Shown here: piece after piece, positions 1-7,629 of the stretch
How the letters are laid out: the number at the start of each line of letters is the position of its first letter
How positions within the stretch are numbered: the first letter of the stretch is position 1
Assembly: GCA_020629955.1 (NCBI GenBank)
Contig: JAHDCI010000025.1
Coordinates: forward strand, 1-42,304
Source: Myxococcota bacterium
Lineage (GTDB): Bacteria > Myxococcota_A > Polyangia > Polyangiales > Houyiibacteriaceae
DNA length: 42,304 bases
Reading direction: 5' to 3'
Translations under genes and position numbers: made by a program
Notes under the pieces: generated by a model
Told to the model about the DNA's origin: nothing
Seen by the model: only the letters and a program-made list of their open reading frames with translations
Databases searched by the model: none

Positions 1-10
1 AGCGCAGCCG

Positions 11-140
11 CTTCGATTCGTGCTCCGATCATCGGGTTTCGGAAACACCTTTTCGTAAAAACCCCTCTCTCCTAGTTCCCGTCGACGTCTCAGCAGGCGC
101 TTCGAGTCGTGCTCCGATCACCTTTTCGCCCCTCTCTCCT
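11..140. repeat. imperfect direct repeat in non-coding left edge
   Basis: Two related copies lie side by side. Copy A has a 20-bp block at 11-30, a 9-bp block ACCTTTTCG at 47-55 and CCCCTCTCTCCT at 62-73. Copy B has the same three blocks fused without spacers at 100-119, 120-128 and 129-140. The 20-bp blocks differ at one position. Copy A therefore carries extra sequence between blocks, or copy B has lost it. No convincing coding frame covers this stretch, and nothing else was recognised between 141 and 234. Function unknown. Confidence 0.6.
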
Positions 141-234
141 CGAACAAGTTCTCGTGCGAGCGACCGCTTGCTCAAGGAAGTTTCGGATTCGTAGGCTGAG
201 TACGTCACAGAGGATCGGAAAAATGGGGGGTCGA

Positions 235-843
235 CTACTCCGGAACCGTGGCCAGCGTTCTCAGGACGACGAGTTCCGCGCCCGATTCTTTCAAAACACG
301 CCTAGCCTCTGTCAGAGTACTGCCGGTCGTCCACACATCGTCGATGAGGACGATCCGTTTCGGCGTATCGGGGAGCGATTTGAACGCGCCGCGGATATTG
401 GTGGCGCGAGCTTTTTCGCTGAGCACGGCCTGCGGAGAGCGAAACCGAGCTCGCTCAAGAGTTGGTTGGAGTGGCAGTTCCAGGTGTTTCGAGAGCTCGC
501 GGGCGAGCAACTGAGCCTGGTCGTATCCGCGCTGCCGAAGACGGGTCTTGTGAAGAGGGATAAACGAGATCACCAGGTCACTCCCTTCCCATCGACGAAG
601 CGCCGGGACCATCAAGCGAGCGAGCGGGCGAGCGAGGTCGAGACGTCCCGCGTACTTAAATCGGCGAACGGCATCGGCCATCGGTCCGCCAAACTCGTAA
701 GCGCCTGGTCCAGATTTTCGGCGCTCAAGGAGCGGCGCGCATACCGTGCAGAATCCTTCCTGCCGCCACGGCAGTGGCGTATCACAGCCAGGGCAATGCG
801 TCGGTGCGAGAAGTTCGAGAAAGCCGAGAGTGAGAGGGTGCAT
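235..843 (-). CDS. comF: ComF family phosphoribosyltransferase-like protein
   Basis: A 202-aa protein of the ComF/GntX family, the usual family length. The N-terminus has a four-cysteine zinc-finger pattern (C17, C20, C32, C35). The C-terminus carries the type I phosphoribosyltransferase PRPP-binding motif VLIDDVWTTGSTL at about 165-177. In naturally competent bacteria ComF helps take up single-stranded DNA; elsewhere the role is unclear, and no other competence gene is visible here. The start is the ATG at 843, with an AGAGGG ribosome-binding sequence unusually close to it. The gene lies 46 bp downstream of the hybrid kinase on the same strand and may be the last gene of a FIST-kinase-comF unit. 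Confidence 0.88.
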   Translation of the reverse strand: MHPLTLGFLELLAPTHCPGCDTPLPWRQEGFCTVCAPLLERRKSGPGAYEFGGPMADAVRRFKYAGRLDLARPLARLMVPALRRWEGSDLVISFIPLHKTRLRQRGYDQAQLLARELSKHLELPLQPTLERARFRSPQAVLSEKARATNIRGAFKSLPDTPKRIVLIDDVWTTGSTLTEARRVLKESGAELVVLRTLATVPE

Positions 844-889
844 TCCCTCTCATCGGCCATGGAGAGTTCCAGTTTCTCAGAAAATGATT

Positions 890-2674
890 TTATTCGCCGC
901 CGCGCAGGTATGTCGTGAGGACTCGGATAAGGTCTTCCTGGTCGACCGGCTTCGATAGGTAATCGCTGCACCCCGCCTTAAGACACCGCTCGCGCTCCCC
1001 CGCCATCGCATGTGCGGTGAGGGCCACGATCGGAGTTTGGAATCCTTTGTGCCGCAGTTCCCGGCTCGCGTCATAGCCATTCTTATTCGGCATCTGCATG
1101 TCCATGAACACAATATCGAAGGGGCTTTCGGTGCTCTCAATCATGTCGATGGCCTCTTGACCATCGCACGCGAACTCGGTTTCGAGCCCAAGCTTTTTGA
1201 GCCACTGAAGAACGATCAACCGGATCACCGCGGTATCTTCGACCAGAAGCGCGCGACCCGAGAATACCGGGAGGCTTGAAAGGCGGCTCTCCTCAACTCG
1301 CTTCATCGCGCGGGCGTCGCGAACCCATTCGCCGTCCGCGTCAACCTTCACACAGACCCGAAAGATGCTGCCCTTATCGAGCTCACTCGATGCCGTAATC
1401 GCTCCCCCGAGAAGCTGCGCGAGACGCTGTGAAATCGCGAGCCCGAGACCGGTTCCAGATTCGGGCGAGCGCTGCCCTTCCATCTCAAAGGCGTCGAAGA
1501 TGCGGCTCATCGCCTCTTCCGAAATCCCGCAGCCCGTGTCGTGAACTTCAAGCACTAAATCCGCGGGTCCCGCTGGCGCAGATTCGGTGAGGCGTTTCCC
1601 CTCGCGCTCCGAGTACGCCAGAATTTCGATCTGACCTTCGCGCGTGAACTTCAGCGCATTGTTCGTAATGTTCAGGATGATCTGCCGAAGACGCGAAACA
1701 TCGACCATCGCCTTCGAGGGGATCACCCCATCGACATTCAATTTGAGCGCGATCCCCTTCTCGGTGGCGCGAGCATGAAAGAGCGAGAGCACATCCAATA
1801 AGAGCTGGCTGACCGAAGCCTCGACGGGATCCGGGCGAACGTGCCCGCTCTCAATACGTGCGAGGTCGAGAATATCGTTGAGCACCTGCAACAGGTGCCG
1901 GCCCGAACGCGCAATGATATCGATGTAGTGCTGGCTATCTGCCTCGGTGCGCTCCGGGTCACGCTGCGAAAGGATCTCCGCGTAGCCCAAGATCGCAGTC
2001 ATGGGCGTTCGAATCTCGTGGGACATATGCGCGAGGAATTCCGCGCGAACGCGTGCCGCTCGAAGCGCCTCTTCACGGGCACTCTCGGCGAGTTCGAGTG
2101 CACTCCGAAGCTCTTCGGTCGCCGCCGCGACGCGCTCCTGAAGCGAGTCTCGTTCTTGCTTCAAGTCGACTCGAAGGTGCAGCGCGTGCAGCGGATGAGC
2201 GAGCGTCTCACAGAGTCGAACGAATCGCTCGCGAGCATCCGCTTCGCCGTTTTGCGAGTACGCGAGTCGGTGCGCTCTCATCGCAACCCCCAAAGTGACC
2301 GGCGTATCTCCAACAGAGACCTGGTGTGAGATAAGCTGGCCGAACTCAGAGGATTCGCCCTGCCCACGCAACTTTCCAAGCTCCTCGCGCTCCGCCGCGC
2401 TTAGATCCGGAAACGACGATTTGATCTCTTGTCCCTCGACGAACGCGACGTCGAAATCCATTTCGACGAGCGTCTTGCAAACCAACGCAAGCGCCTCCTC
2501 GGGACTCTCCGCAGAGCTGATCCGCGCAGCCAGCGCAAGTGTGGCGTTGTTCCAGCGTGTATCGCGATGAGCGCGCTGCATGAGCGAATGAATCTCACGC
2601 TCACGCCGAATCAACAGTTGCAGCTTGGGCGCGTAAAACGCTGCGAGGGCGTTATTGTCCTTCCTATCGGTCAT
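890..2674 (-). CDS. soluble hybrid sensor histidine kinase with C-terminal receiver
   Basis: A 594-aa kinase with no predicted membrane segment, so probably cytoplasmic. The N-terminal ~165 residues look like a GAF-type sensor fold (inference), followed by a coiled coil at about 170-210. The H-box has the phospho-accepting H219. The ATPase domain shows an N-box around N338-N339, a DTGCGIS G1 box at about 379-385 and a GTGLGL G2 box at 407-412. The receiver at about 470-592 has an acidic pocket near E479-D480, phospho-acceptor D525 and K575. It has no output domain, so the signal presumably passes to another protein. Its ATG is 14 bp after the FIST gene stop, which suggests translational coupling and a shared pathway. 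Confidence 0.93.
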   Translation of the reverse strand: MTDRKDNNALAAFYAPKLQLLIRREREIHSLMQRAHRDTRWNNATLALAARISSAESPEEALALVCKTLVEMDFDVAFVEGQEIKSSFPDLSAAEREELGKLRGQGESSEFGQLISHQVSVGDTPVTLGVAMRAHRLAYSQNGEADARERFVRLCETLAHPLHALHLRVDLKQERDSLQERVAAATEELRSALELAESAREEALRAARVRAEFLAHMSHEIRTPMTAILGYAEILSQRDPERTEADSQHYIDIIARSGRHLLQVLNDILDLARIESGHVRPDPVEASVSQLLLDVLSLFHARATEKGIALKLNVDGVIPSKAMVDVSRLRQIILNITNNALKFTREGQIEILAYSEREGKRLTESAPAGPADLVLEVHDTGCGISEEAMSRIFDAFEMEGQRSPESGTGLGLAISQRLAQLLGGAITASSELDKGSIFRVCVKVDADGEWVRDARAMKRVEESRLSSLPVFSGRALLVEDTAVIRLIVLQWLKKLGLETEFACDGQEAIDMIESTESPFDIVFMDMQMPNKNGYDASRELRHKGFQTPIVALTAHAMAGERERCLKAGCSDYLSKPVDQEDLIRVLTTYLRGGE

Positions 2675-2688
2675 AAGGACGAATGAAG

Positions 2689-3864
2689 TCAGGCGTTTGG
2701 CCGAACCAAAACCGCCAGGGGAAACGTAAAGTTATGGAAATAGGTTCGGTCGCCCACCGGCGCGATCTCTCCCCAGGCGTAGGTACCGAGCCAAGGCGTG
2801 TCGACGCCAATGGTCTGCTGCATCGCGCAGACCTCTTCCTTGGCCTTTTCCGCGCCGAGAAAGGGGCTTGGCCGTGCCCCGCACTCGAACCCGAGCGCGA
2901 GGACTGGATCGGCTGCCGTGAGCGCGTTCTTTAGACGCTTACTCATATCGAGCGCGCGATCGTAAACCGCATCCTGGGTGCGAATGCAGACCTGAACCGA
3001 GGCCCCCACCGGAACCGGCGCCTGGAAGACAAGCGTGCGCGCTTCGTTATCCAGCGAAAAAGGCGCTCGCGTGATAAGGCCTTCGTAATTGGTCCCAGCG
3101 GGCATTGTCATCCCAAGCGCCCAGTTGGCGCTATTTTCAACATCCGCTTCCGGCTCCACGCCGAGCTGCTCGCACCAGACATCGAGCGCCGGGCGACCGT
3201 TGAGCTCGTAGACAATATTTCCCTCGGACTTCGTCACCTCGAGCTCAAGACCAAGCGATTCTGCGCCGTGCGTGAGTTCTGCGATGACCTCGACGCCATC
3301 GATTCGAGCGACGGTCGCCCCCTTTTCGGTGACGCGGTCTGCAGCGAACTGATAGGTGCCGACAAATTTGCCCCATGGCTGGCCTGTCGCGGCGCCGTAG
3401 ACATGCGGATACCCGCCATCCGCAAGTGAATCGACGAGCGCCTGAGCGTTGACTCCTCCGAGCGGGTCGTAGAATAGAACGGTCGCGTGGGGCCCCTCGG
3501 GCGGCGCACCAAGCGCGGCGGCGAGCTCGGCGCCAGAGGCCGCGCTATCTTTTGAGATATCGTCCACGCTCGCCGTGGTGACGGTCACGCCCGAGATGGC
3601 CGCCAGCGCTAGAAAGCGCGGTTGCTCAAGCGCTTCTCCACCAATGCTCGCCCCCTGACTCGAACCCCCGATAACGGGCACGGAGGGGCCCACCAACTCC
3701 CGCAGGCTGTTAAGAGTGCTTTGTCTCTCATGCGCCACGCCGACGTAAGCGATCACGACACTCGGATCGCCCTTGAGGGTCTTTTGAATCTGCGCCCACG
3801 CCTCCTCGATTGCTTCGGAGATATTTACGTGAGTGCTGATGCCAGAGCCGGCGGAAATCGTCAT
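2689..3864 (-). CDS. FIST domain (FIST_N + FIST_C) signal-sensing protein
   Basis: A 391-aa protein with a FIST N domain followed by a FIST C domain. FIST modules are proposed small-ligand sensors (possibly amino acids), often linked to two-component or chemotaxis proteins. Visible family features are the early GGSSQGASIGG turn, the central FYDPLGGVNAQALVDSL stretch, and a C-terminal segment with GFECGARP and then an LGTYAWGEIAP-type motif typical of FIST_C. No signal peptide or membrane helix is seen. The chosen start is the ATG at 3864; an in-frame TTG at 3879 would add five residues and has a GGCGG sequence upstream, so it is a real alternative. The hybrid kinase follows 14 bp downstream, so this is likely its sensory partner. 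Confidence 0.85.
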   Translation of the reverse strand: MTISAGSGISTHVNISEAIEEAWAQIQKTLKGDPSVVIAYVGVAHERQSTLNSLRELVGPSVPVIGGSSQGASIGGEALEQPRFLALAAISGVTVTTASVDDISKDSAASGAELAAALGAPPEGPHATVLFYDPLGGVNAQALVDSLADGGYPHVYGAATGQPWGKFVGTYQFAADRVTEKGATVARIDGVEVIAELTHGAESLGLELEVTKSEGNIVYELNGRPALDVWCEQLGVEPEADVENSANWALGMTMPAGTNYEGLITRAPFSLDNEARTLVFQAPVPVGASVQVCIRTQDAVYDRALDMSKRLKNALTAADPVLALGFECGARPSPFLGAEKAKEEVCAMQQTIGVDTPWLGTYAWGEIAPVGDRTYFHNFTFPLAVLVRPNA

Positions 3865-3933
3865 CCCGCGAGAATACAAGATTCCGCCATGAGATGCGCG
3901 GGTCGCGAGAGTTTTTCCCTTTCAAAGGGTTGA

Positions 3934-4200
3934 CAAGAATCCCGCTGGGCTTACCTCGTTTCCACCGAGCTCGAAGAGAGAGAGCTCGCCGGAGATTTCA
4001 CGCGCGCCGTTCCTCCATCTTGGCGCAACGAATCTCAGAATCATCGCCCAGATGAGCCCACTCTCACCATATTGGTTGCTCGCGTCGCCGAACCTGCATG
4101 GTTCGCGGAGACCGAGCCGATCGAAGAAGATTCGGCGCTAGACGCCGCGGAGAAATCCCATGTGCAAAGCAAAAATCAAAGGGGCGAATGTCCCGATTAA
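3934..4200 (+). other. start-less open frame upstream of rtcB, possible gene remnant
   Basis: Between the divergent FIST and rtcB genes an 88-codon frame runs from just after a TGA (3931-3933) to a TAA at 4198-4200, overlapping the first 14 codons of rtcB in another frame. Its translation reads like protein, with segments such as AYLVSTELEERELAGDF and TLTILVARVAEPAWF. It has no ATG, and its only GTG is almost at the end; a TTG lies about halfway. It could be a decayed gene, or chance in a GC-rich intergenic region that must also hold both promoters. No family was recognised. Confidence 0.2.
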
Positions 4201-5326
4201 AATTTGGTCGGACATTCACGACGTCGAAGGAAAAGCGCTCGCTCAGCTGAAGAATATCGCGGCCCTGCCCTGGGTGGTACATCACGTCGCCGCAATGCCC
4301 GATGTCCACTTCGGACGTGGTGCAACGGTGGGCTCGGTGATCGCGATGAAAGATGCCATCTCGCCGGCAGCGGTGGGCGTCGACATCGGTTGTGGGATGG
4401 CCGCTCAGAAGACGAACCTGAAGGCATCTGACCTTCCGGACTCGCTCGCGTTGCTACGGCACCGCATCGAAAAACACATCCCCGTGGGCTTCAACAGCCA
4501 CAAGAAGATCCCGAAGGAATCGGAAAAGAGCCCTATCTGGAAAGACTTCGCCGACCTCGACATCAAGACCCAGAAGCTTCGCGGAAAGGCGCGAAAACAA
4601 CTGGGAACGCTTGGCGGAGGGAATCACTTCATCGAGGTTTGCCTCGACACTGAAGACCAGGTCTGGGTCATGCTTCACTCTGGATCGCGGAACATCGGTA
4701 AGACACTCGCCGATATCCATATCGGCCGGGCCAAGCGGCTGGCACACAACCGCGCTTTGCCCGATCGAGATCTGGCCGTATTCCTAAGTGGCACGCCCGA
4801 AATGGAGCACTACCGCCGGGACCTCTTCTGGGCGCAACGCTACGCCCGAGAGAATCGCCGGGTGATGCTGCGAATCTTGCAGAATACGATGCGGTCGATC
4901 TTTGCAAACGTGCAGTTCGAGAAGCCCGTCGAATGTCACCACAACTACGTGGCGGAGGAAGTCCATTTCGACGAGGAGGTGATCGTCACCCGAAAAGGAG
5001 CGATCAGCGCTCGCGAAGGACAGCTTGGAATCATTCCCGGGTCCATGGGAACTCGCTCGTATATCGTGCGCGGCCTTGGTAATCCGAACTCGTTCAACTC
5101 CGCGTCGCACGGTGCGGGGCGAAGGATGAGCCGCGGAGAAGCGAAGCGCCGGTTCACGCTCGAAGACCTCGCCGCTCAGACCGATGGCGTTGAATGTCGA
5201 AAGGACCGCGCCGTGCTGGATGAAATCCCGGGCGCCTACAAAGACATCGACGCCGTCATGGAAAACCAGCGAGACCTCGTCTCGGTGGAACACGAGCTAA
5301 AACAGATCCTCTGCGTAAAAGGATAA
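4160..5326 (+). CDS. rtcB: RtcB family RNA-splicing ligase
   Basis: A 388-aa RtcB ligase, close to the 408 aa of the E. coli protein. The family joins 2',3'-cyclic phosphate (or 3'-phosphate) RNA ends to 5'-OH ends, using GTP and Mn2+ through a GMP-histidine intermediate. Visible motifs are MPDVHFGRG (47-54), the metal-binding GVDIGCGM (73-80, D75 and C78), GGGNHF (152-157), HSGSRNIGK (173-181), HHNY (260-263) and SHGAGRRMSR (316-325), where H317 should accept GMP. The ATG at 4160 has a GGAG sequence 7 nt upstream. No archease or RtcA gene and no RtcR-type activator is adjacent, so it appears to be a single-gene unit ended by the terminator at 5339-5377. Likely role: RNA repair. Confidence 0.95.
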   Translation: MCKAKIKGANVPIKIWSDIHDVEGKALAQLKNIAALPWVVHHVAAMPDVHFGRGATVGSVIAMKDAISPAAVGVDIGCGMAAQKTNLKASDLPDSLALLRHRIEKHIPVGFNSHKKIPKESEKSPIWKDFADLDIKTQKLRGKARKQLGTLGGGNHFIEVCLDTEDQVWVMLHSGSRNIGKTLADIHIGRAKRLAHNRALPDRDLAVFLSGTPEMEHYRRDLFWAQRYARENRRVMLRILQNTMRSIFANVQFEKPVECHHNYVAEEVHFDEEVIVTRKGAISAREGQLGIIPGSMGTRSYIVRGLGNPNSFNSASHGAGRRMSRGEAKRRFTLEDLAAQTDGVECRKDRAVLDEIPGAYKDIDAVMENQRDLVSVEHELKQILCVKG

Positions 5327-5338
5327 AGCCTCTGCTCC

Positions 5339-5377
5339 AATTGAAAAAAGCTCCCGCGTGGGGAGCTTTTTTCAATT
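5339..5377. terminator. strong bidirectional intrinsic terminator between rtcB and rplS
   Basis: A perfect 17-bp stem (5339-5355 with 5361-5377) closes a 5-nt loop. The stem has a GC-rich top and A6/T6 tracts on either side. It lies 12 nt after the rtcB stop and 18 nt after the rplS stop on the other strand, so it can end both convergent transcripts. Confidence 0.93.
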
Positions 5378-5395
5378 TCGCTGAAAGACGTGTCG

Positions 5396-5857
5396 CTATT
5401 CCGCGTTCTTCGCGGAAGCCTTACGCTTCTTGCCACGCTTCTTGCGGCGCTTCGACTGGCCGCCCGAGTTGTCCTCGGAGAGCGCGCGAAGAGCGGCCTC
5501 TGCTCCGTGACGGGTGCTGGCGCGGAGGCGAGCCTTCTTGCCCTGGAGGTCGCGGAGGTAGTAGAGCTTCGCGCGACGAACGTGTCCGCGGGCCGTGACT
5601 TCGATGCGCTCGATGCGCGGCGAGTGAACCGGGAAGATACGCTCCACGCCAATGCGGAAGGAGATCTTTCGAACAGTAAAGGTCTCGCGGAGGCCAGCGC
5701 CCTTACGGCGAATGACAACTCCCTGGAACTTCTGAACACGCTCGTTGTTGCCCTCGCGAATGCGGAAATGGACAACGACGGTGTCTCCTACGCGAAAGGC
5801 TGGAACCTTACGGAGCTGAGCGTCTTCAATGGCTTTGATTTGTGGAACGGTATGCAT
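5396..5857 (-). CDS. rplS: 50S ribosomal protein L19 with basic C-terminal extension
   Basis: Ribosomal protein L19, which sits at the interface of the large and small subunits. The core at residues 1-115 is typical, including [26 protein letters not shown] and [15 protein letters not shown]. Most bacterial L19 proteins end near 115-120 aa; this one is 153 aa because of an Arg-, Ala- and then Lys-rich tail ([19 protein letters not shown] near the end). The ATG at 5857 has only a weak GAGA sequence upstream. The gene follows the SPOUT methyltransferase by 73 bp and is downstream of trmD, an arrangement close to the widespread trmD-rplS order. Confidence 0.96.
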   Translation of the reverse strand: MHTVPQIKAIEDAQLRKVPAFRVGDTVVVHFRIREGNNERVQKFQGVVIRRKGAGLRETFTVRKISFRIGVERIFPVHSPRIERIEVTARGHVRRAKLYYLRDLQGKKARLRASTRHGAEAALRALSEDNSGGQSKRRKKRGKKRKASAKNAE

Positions 5858-5930
5858 GGTTTTTTCTCAAAGTGGACGCGTGAGCTAGCACGCGCTGTCG
5901 ACAAGGTCAACGGAATCGATGCAAAGGGTT

Positions 5931-6476
5931 TTAGGCGCGGTCTCGTGCAAAGAGTCGATCGAGGATGATCGCCGTCGCGGCGCGAACCGATAGATGGTTA
6001 TAATCTCCCGCTTGAATAGGGGGAAGGAGCGCTTCACAGCCCGCGACGAGATCATCCGCGAGCCCATGCCCCGTGCCAAAAAGAAGCAACGTGGAGCGAT
6101 CTTCCTTTAGCTGCGTCTTCGCCGCATCGAGCGAAAGCACTGAATTTCCACGAGGATCTGCTGCGGTAGCCCAAGTTCGATCCACCTGGGTGAGCTCCTT
6201 CACCTCCGCGACGCTCTTCGCCAGCCGAACACGAGACAGCGCTTCCCACCGGCTCGGCACGCGGCGGCGCCCTTCCCCGCTGCTCCAATGAGACAGGATC
6301 CGCTCGATTATCGCGTGCTGCGCGGTAATCGGGGTCACGATCCAAAAATTCTCAACGCCATACGTTCGGCAGCTTCGCGCCAGGTCATGAACGTCGATGT
6401 TCGTGACCGAGGTTGCGATTTCTTCACCCTCGCGGTTGCGCACCGGGTGATGCACCAGCGCCACATGAACCGTCAT
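5931..6476 (-). CDS. SPOUT-class RNA methyltransferase, TM1570-like
   Basis: A 181-aa protein resembling the small SPOUT methyltransferase group represented by Thermotoga TM1570, which as I recall is also encoded between trmD and rplS. SPOUT enzymes transfer methyl from S-adenosylmethionine to RNA through a knotted C-terminal fold. Supporting segments are VALVHHPVRNREGEEIATSVTNIDVHDLARS at the start, LLLFGTGHGLADDLV (a knot-like glycine loop) and the C-terminal YNHLSVRAATAIILDRL. The start is the ATG at 6476, overlapping the trmD stop as ATGA, with a GGAGG ribosome binding site inside the end of trmD. The substrate RNA cannot be told from sequence. Confidence 0.8.
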   Translation of the reverse strand: MTVHVALVHHPVRNREGEEIATSVTNIDVHDLARSCRTYGVENFWIVTPITAQHAIIERILSHWSSGEGRRRVPSRWEALSRVRLAKSVAEVKELTQVDRTWATAADPRGNSVLSLDAAKTQLKEDRSTLLLFGTGHGLADDLVAGCEALLPPIQAGDYNHLSVRAATAIILDRLFARDRA

Positions 6477-7204
6477 TCTTCTTCCTCCGGGTGGTTTCGG
6501 AGCCACTCGCGCTCTTGTTCCGATAGGTCAGCGTTGTCCAAAAGCTCGGGACGGCGAGCGCGTGTCCGAAGGATTGCCTGCTCCCTTCGCCACGCAGCGA
6601 TTTTCGCGTGATTTCCCGAGAGCAGAATGGGAGGAATGCCTTCTCCCTCGAACTCGGCCGGGCGCGTGTAGTGGGGATACTCCAGCAACCCCGTAGAATG
6701 GGACTCCTCGACCGGAGATTCACTATTGCCAAGCACCCCCGGGAGCAGACGAGCGACCGCCTCGATCATGGCAAATGCCGCGACTTCGCCGCCGAAGAGG
6801 ACAAAATCGCCAAGCGAAAGCTCCTCATCCATATGCGAGCGGATCCGCTCATCAAATCCCTCGTAGCGACCGCAAAGGAAGGTCAGTGCGGGCTCGTTCG
6901 CCAGTCGTCGAGCGGTCTCCTGGCGAAATGGGGCCCCTTGAGGTGTCAGCATGATCTTTCGCGAGGGGCCTCCACGAAGAGCGTCGAGATGTCGAAGCGA
7001 CGCAACAACGGGAGGGGCCTTCAAAACCATGCCGCTACCGCCGCCGTAGGGCGCATCGTCGACAGTGCGATGCTTATCGGTCGCGTGCTCTCGGGGCGAG
7101 TGGGTCACGAACGATAGCAGCCCTTTTTCGGCGGCCTTTCCAAGCAACCCGACCTCGAACCACTGCGTGATCTCCGGAAAGAGAGTGATAATCTCGAAAC
7201 GCAT
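6473..7204 (-). CDS. trmD: tRNA (guanine-N1)-methyltransferase TrmD
   Basis: A 243-aa TrmD, which methylates N1 of G37 next to the anticodon in tRNAs and so prevents +1 frameshifting. It is close to the usual 240-260 aa. Family signatures are MRFEIITLFPE at the start, DDAPYGGGSGMVLK around 49-62, LCGRYEGFDERI around 109-120, the trefoil-knot stretch SLGDFVLFGGE, LLPGVLGN, and HSTGLLEYPHYTRP. The start codon is the ATG at 7204; no good ribosome binding sequence is seen. It is translationally coupled to the downstream SPOUT gene by an ATGA overlap. The rpsP and rimM genes that usually precede trmD are not upstream here; a lipoprotein gene ends 101 bp away instead. Confidence 0.96.
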   Translation of the reverse strand: MRFEIITLFPEITQWFEVGLLGKAAEKGLLSFVTHSPREHATDKHRTVDDAPYGGGSGMVLKAPPVVASLRHLDALRGGPSRKIMLTPQGAPFRQETARRLANEPALTFLCGRYEGFDERIRSHMDEELSLGDFVLFGGEVAAFAMIEAVARLLPGVLGNSESPVEESHSTGLLEYPHYTRPAEFEGEGIPPILLSGNHAKIAAWRREQAILRTRARRPELLDNADLSEQEREWLRNHPEEEE

Positions 7205-7305
7205 CGCGGGCGAGCATGGGACGGGAGGGGCCGCCGGTCACGGCGAAAAGTCGCTCACAGGGTGTTTCTACCTTCTTAGTCCCAAGAGGAGACACAACGC
7301 CGCTA

Positions 7306-7629
7306 TCAAGGGCCGGTGTAAACGCAGCAGCCTTCGTTGCAAAACATCACGAACGAGCCGCAGTCTCGTGTACACGGTTGGCCGTCCACTTCGCAGCATC
7401 CGCTGGGCGCAGCCGGGACCGTTCCATCGCCGCACATCGCGTCTTCGCGAAAGGCATCCCGCGAAGCCGCATCGGCTTCCGGATCGGTCCGCGTATCGGT
7501 AAAAGCATCGAGTCTGCTCCCATCGAGAGCGCCCGAATCTAGTTCTGGCGCAGAATCCTCAAGCTCATGTGAGACGTAGCAGCCCGCTACCCCCAAGCCG
7601 AACAGCGAAAGGCTCAGAACCAGCCGCAT
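7306..7629 (-). CDS. small Asp-rich lipoprotein with eight-cysteine C-terminus
   Basis: A 107-aa predicted lipoprotein. A short hydrophobic signal peptide ends in a lipobox (GVAGC, lipidated C17). An Asp/Ala/Ser/Thr-rich linker (about 22-62) follows, typical of surface or periplasmic lipoproteins in myxobacteria. The last 42 residues hold eight cysteines (C66, C78, C79, C86, C90, C97, C101, C102), an even number that would suit a small disulfide-knotted domain. The ATG at 7629 lies inside the end of the aminotransferase gene (16-bp overlap), so the two are probably translated from one mRNA. No family was recognised. Confidence 0.75.
   Translation of the reverse strand: MRLVLSLSLFGLGVAGCYVSHELEDSAPELDSGALDGSRLDAFTDTRTDPEADAASRDAFREDAMCGDGTVPAAPSGCCEVDGQPCTRDCGSFVMFCNEGCCVYTGP

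Noticed and set aside
3930-3956. TTGACA with TTACCT at 15-bp spacing as an rtcB promoter
   Set aside because: The spacing is too short and the -10 is poor; it stays an unsupported guess.
5390-5968. 192-codon plus-strand frame opposite rplS
   Set aside because: rplS on the minus strand is certain; this frame would also run out of the terminator region and has no ribosome binding site.
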